A stretch of DNA of 64,000 nucleotides from Amblyornis subalaris (lineage: Eukaryota; Chordata; Aves; Passeriformes; Ptilonorhynchidae): positions 2,385,051 through 2,449,050 of the forward strand of contig JACAXG010000122.1 of the NCBI GenBank assembly GCA_018881555.1, read 5' to 3'. Below the pieces are notes generated by a model. It saw only the letters and a list, made by a program, of their open reading frames with translations. It had not been told where the DNA came from and made no database searches. Positions 51,258-62,349 of this stretch are shown here, one piece after another (position 1 is the stretch's first letter; each line of letters opens with the position of its first letter). The translations under genes were made by a program, and so were the position numbers.

Positions 51258-52627
51258 CAGGATCCAGAAAGCTACAGGCCTGTCAGCCTGACCTCAATGC
51301 CCGGCAAGGTTATGGAGCAGATCATCTTGAGTGCGATCACATGGCACCTACAGGACAGCCAAGGAATCAGACCCAGCCAGCATGGATTTAGGAGGGGCAG
51401 GTCCTGCCTGACCAAGCTGATCTCCATTTATGACCGGGTGACCCACCTGGTGGATGCGGCAAAGTCTGTGGATGTGTCTGCCTGGACTTCAGCAAAGCCT
51501 TTGACGCTGTCTCCTGTAGCACACTCCTGGAAAAGCTGGCAGCCCACATCTTGGAAAGCTGCACTCTTCCTTGGGTCAAGAACTGGCTGGATGGACGGGC
51601 CCAGAGAGTGGTGGGGAATGGTGTTGCGTCCAGCTGGTGGCTGGTCAGTGGTGGTGTTCCCCATGGATCAGTGTTGGGCCCAGTCCTGTTTATTATCTTT
51701 ATTGATGATCTGGATGAGGGGAGTCTACCATTAGCAAATTTGCAGATGACATCAAGTTGGGTGGGAATGTCAATCTACTGGAGGGTAGGAGGGCTCTGCA
51801 GAGGGACCTGGACAGACTGGACAGATGGGCCAAATCCAGTCATATGAGGATTAAAAAGACCAACTGCTGAGTCCTGGACTTTGACCACAACAACCCTCTG
51901 CAGCACTACAGGCTGGGGACAGAGTGGCTGGACAGTGACCGGGCAGAAGGGGACCTGGGGTTACTGATTGACAGCAGGCTGAACACGAGCCAGCAGCGTG
52001 CCCAGGTGGCCAAGAAGGCCAATGGCATCCTGGCCTGTATCAGGAATAGTGTGGCCAGCAGGACCAAGGAAGTGATTCTTCCCCTGTACTCAGCTCTGGT
52101 GAGGCTGCACCTTGAGTGCTGTGTCCTGTTCTGGGCCCCTCAAAACACGAAGGGTGTTGAGGTGCTTAAACACATCCGGAGAAGGGCAACAAGGCTGGTG
52201 AAGGGTCTAGAACACAAGTCCTATGAGAAGCAGCTGAGGGAGCTGAGGTTGTTTAGCCTGGAGAAAAGGAGGCTCACCTTAGCACTCTTTACGAGTCCCT
52301 GAAAGGAGGTTGTAGCCAGGTACTGGTCGATCTCTTCTCCCAGGCAGCCACTGACAGAACGAGAGGACACAGTCTTAAGCTGTGCCAGGGGAGGTTTAGG
52401 CTGGACATTAGGAAGAAGTTCGTCACAGAAAGGGTGATTGTGCACTGAATGGCTGCCCAGGGAGGTGGTGGAGTCACTGTCCCTGGAGGTGTTTAAGAAA
52501 AGACTGGGTGTGGTACTCAGTGCCGTGGTCTGGTTGACAAGGTGGTGTTAGGTCATAGGTAGGACTTGATGATCTTTTCTTGATGACTAAGTCTTTTCCA
52601 ACCTAGTTGGTTCTGTGACTCTTTCAC
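51258..52627 (+). mobile_element. CR1 LINE, longest copy, with reverse-transcriptase remnants
   Basis: About 1.37 kb. ORF2 motifs of the non-LTR reverse transcriptase are visible in order: YRPVSLTSM (51270 on), [27 protein letters not shown]-like [11 protein letters not shown], and the catalytic FADD at 51739-51750. FADD is in a different frame from the preceding GSVLGPVLF block, so at least one frameshift lies between about 51715 and 51735. Several stops follow. The 3' end is AGTTGGTTCTGTGACTCTTTC. The copy is dead, but long for an avian CR1 fragment. Confidence 0.92.
51270..51847 (+). pseudogene. Broken CR1 ORF2 reverse-transcriptase segment
   Basis: This is the part of the 51.3-kb CR1 that covers the fingers and palm of the reverse transcriptase. 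Readable blocks lie in three frames: one from 51270, a DFSKAFD frame at about 51488, and the ORF starting at 51551. The FADD metal-binding pair (51745-51750) is present but out of frame with its neighbours. No activity is expected. Confidence 0.75.
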
Positions 52628-52752
52628 TAGCTGGGCTCCTGGAGAGCAGAGTGGGATTGAATGACCTGCAGAGGAGATATGTAAGGCAACTTCTGCCAAA
52701 TTCCTTTAGTCTCTGAAATTACAACAAAAAGAAAATCCTGACTTGTCCTTAC

Positions 52753-52889
52753 CTTCCACTTTCTATTCTCAGTGCCTCCCTTGACACTCAATATCCACCC
52801 GAGGCAGAGAGAAATTATGAGAGCAAGTAATACTGCCAGCATTACAGTGCAGGACAGAGATATATCTGTGAATAGGACAACTCTCTTCA
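52753..52889 (-). CDS. Candidate transmembrane-helix exon of an unrecognised gene
   Basis: On the minus strand, CCCTTTTTAG precedes a 137-base segment that ends AAG|GTAAGG, a consensus donor. After two bases completing a split codon, 45 codons are open. The peptide has a short polar start (KRVVLFTDISLS), a 23-residue helix (CTVMLAVLLALIISLCLGWI and three more) and a basic tail (KGGTENRKWK), the usual pattern of a single-pass membrane anchor. Codon use is varied rather than T-run driven. No initiator ATG precedes the helix in this segment, so an upstream exon would be needed, and none was identified. The acceptor pyrimidine tract is weak. I do not recognise the gene. Confidence 0.3.
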
Positions 52890-55800
52890 CTAAAAAGGGA
52901 TTTCTTGTTGAATTTCAATGCTATTGGCAAAATGATGGCACTGAAATAGGTCACCATGCCTTAGTTGTGCATCTCGCTGTAGCTGTTAATGAGCTGAGAA
53001 TCAAGTGTATTGGAGGACTTCTGTTGTCCACCCGTTTGAAACATTTTGTGGCATTGAGTTTCATTGCTCCTAACAACTTAAATGCTGATACAGAGGTGGT
53101 TCTTGCTCCTTCAGTCCCGTAAAACTGGCTTGGCTATTCATTCTGCCAAGAAAAAGAGGAAAAAGTGTACATTTTTTAAATTTGGATTTTAAAAACTAAA
53201 GCTTGGTTCCTGTAGGTTCTGGCATTTCCCTCTCCTTTCTTTTCAAACTCAGACTGCAGCAGGAAAGCTGCTTTTAGCCGTATTTATTTCTATTCTTGTG
53301 CCTGCTGGTCTGTTGGTTTGCCAACAGACAAAAACTATAGAAAGGTGAAAATAAATGGCTGTTCCAGAATGTAACTGGGGCCAGAATCTGGGGCTAGTGT
53401 TTTTTAGTACTGCTGTAATCACAGTGTGACCTTTGTTTTTTTCCCCCATCTTATGACCAAAAGATAACTTAATGCCTACTTTTTAAACACCTTTTTGTTA
53501 CCACATCCTTTCTCAGTTTCGTCTTCTATCCTCAGGCTCCTCAAAGAAGGGCTATGGGATTGGCATTGGATTTGCAATGCCAAAAAAGTTGTGAGAAGTC
53601 CACTCCAGTCTACAGGGGCAGCTTTTGTTAATTATAAGTTTTCAGCAGAAGTTAAATAGCCAGGAAAATTATGACATCATTACCTTTCTCCTCAGTGGAG
53701 GGGCTGCCTAGAGAGGTCTCTTCAGCGTGTCTGCATCAAGGCTGTAATTTAACAATGGGCATTTAAGTAGGATCACCTCAATTCCAGCACATTATAGAAA
53801 CAAAAGAGCTAGAATTTTAATTTTATCTCTCTGATGAAGAGAAGTTAGATCCATCCATTCAAATAAGGAGTACTTTGAAGGAGTGAATCAGATCAGAGTA
53901 AGGTCTATTTATCACAGTCTACCTTTCTGAAATCCTCCAGAAATCTGTCATATAGCCTTTGAGCCTGCTAGTCAGTGGTTCCAGCCCTAAAAAAAACTCC
54001 AAAACCAAACCAATCAAAACCCCAAATAAAATTACTTATTTTTAGACAATATTCCGTTTCTGGTTCTCTGACCTGATGAAAACTGGAAACCTTCCATGCA
54101 GAAATCATCTCCTGGCCTTTTGGCCTTTGCGTTGGATAGTGGCAGGGTCACAAAGAAGAGACAAAAATAAGTGGCTACTTTCTGGACACATGCTGAAAGT
54201 TCGAGATGAATTTTGGATCAATCTACACTATGTCCAAATTAGTACATCAGACTTCTTTTGCTGTCTGAGCAATTCATTAAGCTTTTCACAGCCTGAGGCA
54301 GCCAACAAAGTGCCAAGACTTCGCCTTGAACCAACGTAACACAGGTATGTGTCATGTGAAGACACTGCATTGTATATGTCCAAGTCATGTCTTCCAAGAT
54401 CATTAGGGCTCTTTATTTTCTGTGATCACACTTCCAGTGCTACAATCACAGGCACACAAGCACACTGTCATGTCCTTTTCCTCGGAGGGGTATCCCCACT
54501 GGTTCCTTGCTCAGGGTCACTGCAAGAAGGTGTTATTCTCTAATGCTTTTCCAAGACTAGTATTACAGGCAGTAGATGCTGGAAAAATCTTAATCAGAAT
54601 TCCTTAGGAAGATGCAAGTTCTACTGACTTCCTATTTGTGTCACCCTAATGGTTTTCTTTTATGCTTTAATGCTGTAAGGGAGAAATTGGAGAACTGTTC
54701 TACATTGTGTTGCATACCACATGCAAGCCTCACTCAAAATGACATTACCATTACCATTAAACTGGTATCTGTGGTGTGCAGCTAATTAGTAAATCATCTT
54801 TATCTTTTGCATCTCTAGTGTACAAATGCCTTGTTTGGTTAGTAGCATTCAGAAGAAACAGTATTCATTAAGCCTAGTAGTCAGCAGTTCCTAGGATGAA
54901 ATTTAATGCTGATTTACAAAGCAGTCTTAATGATTGACATTGTCTTCCACTGATGTTAGTGAAAAATGATTCTTAATCCTCTAGACTGCTTTGAAATTGC
55001 TTGTCAATGTGTCTACATTTTAAGCTTCAGCATGTATTCCAATTTTGAAACCTGGAAGAGAATACAAGACATAATTGTTTCAAAACTAAGCAGTCACCCA
55101 ACCTTTTAAATAAAGATATTTGGGAAGAGGCTGAATGCTTTAACTTTGAAAACTTCCAGTTATGTCTTAATTTAGTACTTAAACAGGCTTTTTATCTCTC
55201 TCCAACTTGCTCTGGTTTATGTTGCTTGTACTGGAGAATAACAACATGTGGAGCAAGGCTGTGGGTATCCTTAACTTTATGATAAATTCAGACTGCTCTC
55301 TCAAAAGGTCTGAAGTGTTCCCATGTAGTTAGGTTAGTTACTGCTAGGTGTGTCAGGACTGAAAACAACAAGGCTCCCTGTGAGGCTGGAACTGATTTAC
55401 AACAGGCACATACCATGACAGAGCCCGTTGTAGCTCTGTGCTCTATGTACTGGTTCATCATACATTAAAATATTAGTAACCATGTAGCAGGGCCCTCTGC
55501 ACAAATGGAGAAGAAGGCAGCATGTCATGTTGTTGATTTAACAAGATAAGACCATTTTTTACTGAATTATTCTTTTGCAGAACTAGAGCCTTGCAGATTT
55601 CCCCTAGGAGGTTTGAATCAATTAGTGAAGTGAAAAAATCCCTCAGTTGAGGGCTGCTTCTGCCACAGACCACTCTTCACATCGCAACAGTCTGACACTT
55701 TTTCATAAGGATGGTGGAGGAACTTTGCTTTCCTTATAAAATTGTAAAGAGAGAAAGAGATACAACTAATGAAAAAAACGCATCTCTTCTTCATGATGTT

Positions 55801-56034
55801 ACCCAACATGATTGTCTACTCCTCGCTCACAGAAAAGAAAAATCATCTCACTTTTTCTATGTTTTTCCTTGATTTCTTTAGCTGACTCATTTATTCGGTC
55901 TTCTGATTTTACGGGGCAATATAACATTTGCAGTTTGGGCACCTAACAAAGGTATGGAGAGAATGGCTGCATGAGATATAGTCAGACAAATTAATTTTCT
56001 CCACATTTAAATTGTTCCTGTAGTGGAAAAATAC

Positions 56035-56092
56035 ACTTCTTAAAGACTGATAAATTTATTTTTAAAATGTACTTTTTAAAGACTGATAAAAT
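56035..56092. repeat. Direct duplication of TTAAAGACTGATAAA
   Basis: The 15-mer appears twice about 38 bases apart in AT-rich DNA, with extended similarity (ACTTCTTAAAGA versus ACTTTTTAAAGA). A small local duplication. Confidence 0.8.
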
Positions 56093-56799
56093 CCTTCCAG
56101 TGAGAGTTGTCAAAAGACAAAGGTGTTTCTTGATTCTAGTGCCCAGGTAGTCACATGGTGTGGTTTTATAGCTGTTTCAGGGTACTTCAAGTTGAGTAAA
56201 CCTAGGTACATATGTTCACAGCAGATGTCAATTTTGTATCTGGTGTGTGATGGCAATGAGGTGACAAGAGCTCTGGACATGTCTGTTTTAAGCAACATCT
56301 TCAATAGATCTTTTACTTGGCTAGTTATTAATTGCTAGGCCACAGTTCAGCTATACAGAATGCACATATCTGCACGTTGACATGAGAATCCCATTTAAGG
56401 ATGGATGATGGCACTTTTCAGAAAACAGGGACCCTATGGAAGAAGGGACACTTAAAGTTGTATTTTGAGTTCTCGCACTTCAAATCTGTCTATGAATCTC
56501 ACTGTTTCTCTTCCAACCCACCCCCCCTCAATTATGCATAGAGAGATGTAGCAACGTGACAACATCTGCAGCTTGTTTCACATGGGGCATGTAAGTGCCT
56601 TGAAGCCCCAAGTACTCTACTTGAATAACAAACTTGTATGTCTCCAAGTCAGTAACACTACTTGCAAAACAAACTCTAACCCAAGCAAGTTAGATGAATT
56701 TATTTAGTATAGTAGATCAATAAGGCATTTTCTAGATGTCGTTACTAATCAAGCTCTTACAACTTACAAATCATCCTTCCATGAAGGTGTTTCTTTGCC

Positions 56800-56826
56800 T
56801 GTCTTCTTGTCTTCTTGTCTTCCTGT
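56800..56826. repeat. Tandem TGTCTTCT, three units
   Basis: An 8-base unit is repeated three times with a final CCTG variant. Simple repeat. Confidence 0.85.
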
Positions 56827-59474
56827 TGCTTTAATGTGAACTACTCAGTACTGGGACTTCTTGCTTTGTGGCTGCTGAGGAAGGATGATGATTAGTTAAA
56901 TTGCATAGTAAATAAAAACTTGCAAATGATGTGATTTTTTAATTTTTACTTGAAAAAAATATTTGAAATCCTTATTATTATTACCTTCAAAAAACTAAAG
57001 CTTTGCCTGGGAGTTCACAGTCACAGCTTGATAAGCACCTCTGGATTTGATTTCCCTTTCAAAATACACTGGTTTTAAACGACATTGCACTTGTTACCAA
57101 CGTAAGTTTTTAGTCCTCTGCTGACTGATTGGTAGTTAGTTCAGACTATCAGCAGTATTGTGGCAAGGAGTTCCACAAAACAGCTCCACAAAAATGCTTC
57201 TTTTTTAATAGTCTTTTTTTTTCTTGGTTTCACTACACCTGTTATCCAGCTATCAGAGTTTTGATTTAGTGTTCTAGGCTGTCTATCTCGTCTCACGATG
57301 AAAGCATACCAGTTGTGACATTTTGTAGTGAGAATCATTCCTGCAATCAATCTGAGCAGAGTTTTCCCAAACACCACAGAAAACCCACTACTGCAGAAAC
57401 AAAGGGTAGCTTACAAACTTCTGGAGTGAGGCAGAGAGGAAAAAAGATGCAAACCAAGAGGAACTTTCTTAATACTTCGAAGAGAAACAAAGAATGCACT
57501 GAGAAAACTGAGTTCATAATGTAAAAATGGCAGGAAAAACAGAGGTTGCCTTTAGATCAGAGATCTGGCATGCATTGTCAAATTGAAATGATGAATCAGG
57601 GGAAGCAGAGCAAGTATTTTAGTCTGTTGTTTTTGTGTTGAAAATTCCACAATAAGTATTAGTTTGGGTTTTGTTTGCCTTGAGTGAACTGCAATTTCAG
57701 CTTCTATAATGCCAGAGAGTCAAATGCAGCATTGCTGCAACTAGGAAACTGGAAAAACCTTTCATGGGTGCCTGCATCACATAGGAGTGTAAGTAAAAAT
57801 TGGTTCAAAAGTCTTTAAAAGGTGGTTTAGTTTGTTTTGGAGATTAGCAGATGCAGCTTACATTTTTCTATGGATGTGCCCACCAGTATACGGAGCTCCA
57901 TGTACAACATAGGCAGTTTTTTTTTCTGTTGCTGAAAAGCCTAACTCTGGGCAACTTAAGGTCCATGGATACTGTGGTTATTGTCATTTTAATGCTTAAT
58001 TAAGTTGTGGTCTTTTGAATCTGGATACAGCACTGTGTAATGACAAATACTGGCTAAGATAATGTAATGTCTTGGTATCTTTTGCCCTCAGAGCAGGTTA
58101 CAATTCTATTTCAGAGCCTTTGAACAGATTACCTGCAAATTGTAGTCCCACTGAAGTCACACAACCCTATCTCTGGAGGTCCTGTTTTGCATGGTTTGTC
58201 CCAGACAGCCTGGATTTACTGAGCTGCTGAGTCTGTGCAGTAAAGGTTGTTACCATTTGTAGGTTTTTGAAATGGAAGGCTTTCCTGAATGTGGAGAGAG
58301 CTTAAGGAGTGGGGTTTTGCCTGCTATGCCCTGTCATAGCCTTCTGACATGGGACTGGGGTGCAGGAGGTCCACGGTCCATTCCTGGCTGTTTTGCCCCC
58401 ATGTCGCCCCCACATTGGGCTGCTTTTCCCCACAACTCCAAACTCTTGTGAAGCCCAGTGAGGTTTCTGGCAATGTGCAGCCAGGCCAAACTGCCATGGG
58501 AATGCTGACAGGAACTGCAGGAGAGGCTGAGAGTACTCCTGAATTTCCACAAGTGTCTATTTCCCATGGCTCATAACTCAGTCAGAGGATATTTTAAGTC
58601 AAAGCTAAGCATATTCGACTTTCAGTGGTTAGCATTCCCCATTTCAGTACTTTAGTCTAATCTGCCAATGTTTCAGAACTGCTAAAATAAGACATAGACA
58701 CACTGAGAATAGAAAAAGTGAAATGTTTCTGCTGCCCTGATATAGAGTTGCTGCTACCATTGCAATTGCAGAGTGGGAATGAACTGAGAGCAAGTTTCAA
58801 CTCATGGCTCTCATCTTCAACAGCAGATCAGATGTCTCCCAAAAGCAGCAGATCCCCTGCCTTACCGCTGAAGAATGTAAGTGGTAGACCACCAGTCTTC
58901 CCAGGGCACCACAGCTGTAACCAAAGTCTGCGTGAAACGCAAAAATATCTTGATGCGTTCAAAGTCACCCAGTATTTGCAGTAAGGATATACACACAGGC
59001 AGAGTTAAATTTTTGCACTTCCCACCCTTTACCCTAAGCCCCCACTTTTATGCTGCCTGTCAGGGCAGGAGCTAGAAAGGCAGTAGGTCAAGGCAGACAG
59101 GACAAATGTGGCTCTCTGAGTAGAGAAACTGTTGCTGTGATCTGTTCCCAACAGGCTGACACTTGGAAGGGCTGTCATGCGCTTGTGCTGGAGTTAAAAG
59201 GCCTTATAAGGCAAAGCCTGAACAAACTGTTAAGCAGTCTGAAGTGTTCCTCAGTGCTGAAAAACCTCCAGGGAATGCACGACATATCCCTGGCAAAGAT
59301 TACAGCATATTTTACAGCAAGCTCATAGAGTAACAAAGCAGATATTGTATCTTTGAATTTCAGGCTTTGCAGGCTAGTCTCACCGAGAAAATTAAGATCA
59401 GGTCCCCTTCTTGGATTCATTTTACTGCAGTGGGACAAGCTAAGTGTCATTCATAAAATCTGTCTTTAAGATTT

Positions 59475-59531
59475 CACATCAAGTCCTCTTACACATCAAC
59501 TTACACATAAACTTACACATCAAGTCCTCTT
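59475..59531. repeat. Short tandem with ACTTACACAT units
   Basis: CACATCAAGTCCTCTT occurs at both ends, and between them 12-base units (ACACATCAACTT, ACACATAAACTT) repeat. It lies about 300 bases left of the split CR1. Confidence 0.75.
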
Positions 59532-59837
59532 CTGGAAATATACTCTCCACAGCAGAATACTTATTTGGAGGTCTCTGTGAGCTCATGGCTGGACAAACCA
59601 ATCTATTTGATCAGTGGCAGTAGTCAATATCAATGACAAAAATGAGCAGGCCTTGCTGCTGAAATCTCCGTGGTAAACCAGTCCTGCTTTGGCAGCCGCC
59701 AGCTCTTTTGGGGTCAATGAGGTGTGAGGACTTCCAACCCCTCCTCTTTTGCCAGTATGGTTCAGGTGGAGCTGAGACACAGCTGTCTCGCACCCTCTTC
59801 ACTGACCTGCAGGAAAGCACTGGATGCTTACATGTAA

Positions 59838-60418
59838 CAGAGTTGTGATTAGTGGCACAGAGTCTAGTTGGAGGCCTGTCACTAGTGGTGTTCTCAAAGG
59901 GCCCGGGTATTGTTTAACTTATCCGTCAACGACATGGGTGAAGGGACAGAAGCCTCCCCAGCAAGTTCACTGATGACACAAAGCTGGGAGGAGTGGCCAA
60001 TAGCCCAGAGGGCTGTGCAGCCCTTCAGAAGGGCCTTGACAGGCTGAAGGGGTGGGCAGAGAGGAACCTTCTGAAATCCAGCAAAGGCAAATGAAGGGTC
60101 CTGCACTTGGGGAAGAGTAATTCCATGCATCAACACAGGCTGGGAGCTGACCTGCTGGAAAGCAGCTCTGCAGAGATGGACCTGGGGGTCCTGGTGGACA
60201 ACAAGCTGTCCAGGAGACAGCAGTGCCCTTGTGGCCAAGCAGGCCCATGCCATCCTGGAGTGCATTAGGAAGAGCATTGGCAGGTAAGAGAGGTGATCCT
60301 GCCCCTCGTCTCAGCCCTGTGAGGCCTCACCTGGAGTGCTGTGTCCAGTTCTGGGGTCCCAAGTAAAAGAAAGACATGGTGCTCCTGGGACTAGTCCAGC
60401 AAGGGCTACAAAGATAAT
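59838..60418 (+). mobile_element. CR1 LINE, left half of a split copy
   Basis: The AGTGGCACAGAGTCTAGTTGG block, the GATGACACAAAGCTGGGAGG block (FADDTKLG region) and CTGGAGTGCTGTGTCCAGTT all match CR1 ORF2. The copy stops at AGGGCTACAAAGATAAT, where antisense CR1 sequence begins, and resumes at about 60895. The left boundary is approximate. Confidence 0.88.
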
Positions 60419-60512
60419 CGGAATCATGGAATACATTGTGTTGGAAGGGACATTTAAAAGTCACCCAGTTCCTGTCCCTGCCGTGGCCAGGGACACCTTC
60501 CACTACACCACA
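60419..60512 (-). mobile_element. CR1 3'-end fragment, antisense, inserted
   Basis: In plus view GGAATCATGGAATACATTGTG and TTGGAAGGGAC are the reverse complement of a CR1 3' end. Only about 94 bases are present, followed by a second copy of the same 3' end. It lies inside the split CR1. Confidence 0.8.
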
Positions 60513-60894
60513 GAATCACAGAATCACAGAACACATTGTGTTGGAAGGGACGTTTAAAGATCAGTTAGTCCAAGCCTCTGCAATGACGAGGGACATCCCC
60601 AAACAGATCAGATTGCTCATAACCCTATCCAGCCTGATCTTGCATACTTCTGGGGATGGAGCATCTACCACCGCCCTGGGCAACCTGTGCCAGTGTTTCA
60701 CCACCCTCATTGTAGAAATTGTCTTCCTTATATGTAATCTAAACTTACCCTCGTCCAGTTTAAAGTCTTGGTTTTTTGCTACACACCATTGTAAAAAGTG
60801 TCTCTCCAGCTTTCTTGCAGGTCCTTTTCAGGCACTGAAAAGCCATGGTAAGGTCAAATAAGGTCACCCCAGCGCCTTCCCTTCTTCAGGCTGA
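60513..60894 (-). mobile_element. CR1 3'-end fragment, second antisense copy
   Basis: It begins CAGAATCACAGAATCACAGA and ACACATTGTGTTGGAAGGGAC, sharing the diagnostic ATTGTGTTGGAAGGGAC with the fragment on its left. It continues about 380 bases into the CR1 3' UTR and ORF2 end before the outer CR1 resumes. The shared diagnostic bases suggest one subfamily. Confidence 0.85.
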
Positions 60895-61318
60895 AAAATC
60901 TTGAGTGAATGAGGGGACCAGAGCATCTCTCTTATGAGGAAGAGCTGAGGGAGATGGGCCTGTTTAGGCTGGAGAAGTCTGAGACAGTCTGATCAATGTC
61001 TATATAAGTATCTGGAAGGAGGGTGCCAAGTGGATGGATCCAGGCTCTTCTTGGTGGTGCCAAGCAACAGGACAAAAGGCAGAAATTGATGCACAGTAAG
61101 TTCCACCTGAACACGAGGAAGAACTTCTTTACTGTGCAGGTGACTGAGAACTGAAGAGGCTGCCCAGAGAGGTTGTGGAGTCTCCCTCACTGGAAATATT
61201 TGAGAAGTATCTGGATCCAATCCTGTGGCATTTACTCTAGAATGACCCTGCTTGAGCAGGTTTGACCAGAAGATGCACTGTGATCCCTTCCAACCTGACC
61301 CATTCTGTGACTCTGTGG
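60895..61318 (+). mobile_element. CR1 LINE, right half of the split copy
   Basis: It starts at GAATGAGGGGACCAGAGCATC, which directly follows, in CR1, the segment where the left half stops. It continues through GGCCTGTTTAGGCTGGAGAAG, GGTGCCAAGCAACAGGAC and GAGGCTGCCCAGAGAGGTTG, and ends CCATTCTGTGACTCTGTG. Confidence 0.88.
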
Positions 61319-61882
61319 TACTTTGTGGTGCTCACTCACTTACAAAGCTGTCAACTGCACCAGAAACATATTGGCCATTTTTTCCCCCCATAAGCCAGAT
61401 CAAACTGCTGCCACTCTAACAGCCGATGCCCACTCACAGGCAGTTTCTTTAATGTCTTCTCTATTATTTCTGCTGTTTGCACTCTTCTACTCTAGCCTTT
61501 TTACTGTTCAAGCCCTTTCCTTGTTATTTTCTGATGTTTTAAAATAAATCCTTTCCAATTCCTTTTTCTGTTTCTACCGAGCCGCCTGTTTACATTATGC
61601 AGGTGCTGACCTAGAACTTACATGAGCATCCAGAGGAAAGAGCATGTTTAGTCACTTCTCTAAAGTGAATGTGGTTGTTCAAAGCACTGTTACCAATTAT
61701 AAAAGAAACTGAAAGTTGTGAATGCCAGTATGAAATGACTTCCAAAAAGTGAGATCAGTGAATTGATTTGTTTTCTTCCTCCTGGAAGGAAGCTGCGTGG
61801 AGGTGGTCTTGCTACAGCTGAGGAGGAACAGATTGGACATCTGTTGGCTATCTGCTGACTCCTCATACACTACCTAATAGAT

Positions 61883-62344
61883 TATTGTGATTTAATATTG
61901 GTACTCCCCTATTTAGTTCTCCCAGTGAGACTTCAAACCACACTGCCACTCACTCACTTCCACCTTCCCCTCCCTCTTCCAAGTCCCGTGGGACAGAGTT
62001 AAAAATCGGTGGCACAAAAGGTGAAAATAACGAGTTGAGATAAGAAGAATTTACTGCAAACAGCAATGAGATAAGAAAATGAACCAAAACGGCAACAATA
62101 GTAATAACAAAAGGTATGAGACAAGGAAACCATTTACTCAGAAAGCCTGTGACAAATAGGGACTGGCTCTTCACCGTGCTTTCTCCTGACCAGAAAAGGA
62201 CACCCTTTTCCTTGGAAGAGAGATAGCCTCTTTTCCCCACCCCTGGCAATGATGTGAGGTGGTATTGAATAACATTAGGGTCTGACTACATCCCCCTCCC
62301 GACTACTGTAAAAAATTAACCGCATCCTGGCTGAAACTAGGACA
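61883..62344 (-). mobile_element. Solo ERVL-type LTR (462 bp)
   Basis: On the minus strand it begins TGTCCTAGTTTCAGCC and AGGATGCGGTTAATTTT, the start known for avian ERVL LTRs. It contains the TTATCTCA...AGTTTT-like R/U5 region and ends TTAAATCACAATA. Identical 5-base duplications TAGAT flank it (61878-61882 and 62345-62349). The terminal CA has become TA. Much of U3 is missing compared with a typical copy. No coding remnants adjoin it. Confidence 0.75.
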
Positions 62345-62349
62345 TAGAT

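Larger units (their letters stand above)
52890..59837. other. Intergenic DNA, no gene seen
   Basis: Long CpG-poor stretch with only short direct repeats (56035-56092, 56800-56826, 59475-59531). I found no upstream partner for the candidate transmembrane exon at 52753-52889 on the minus strand. Confidence 0.5.

Noticed and set aside
52772..53122. 116-codon plus ORF opposite the candidate transmembrane exon
   Set aside because: No splice or start support and no recognisable domain; the minus-strand reading has the better signals.
59580..59837. Possible additional repeat left of the split CR1
   Set aside because: GC content shifts, but no CR1 or LTR landmark could be matched before about 59838.
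61950..62249. 99-codon minus ORF with hydrophobic stretch resembling a membrane protein
   Set aside because: It lies wholly inside the ERVL-type LTR; the hydrophobic run comes from the T-rich R/U5 region.
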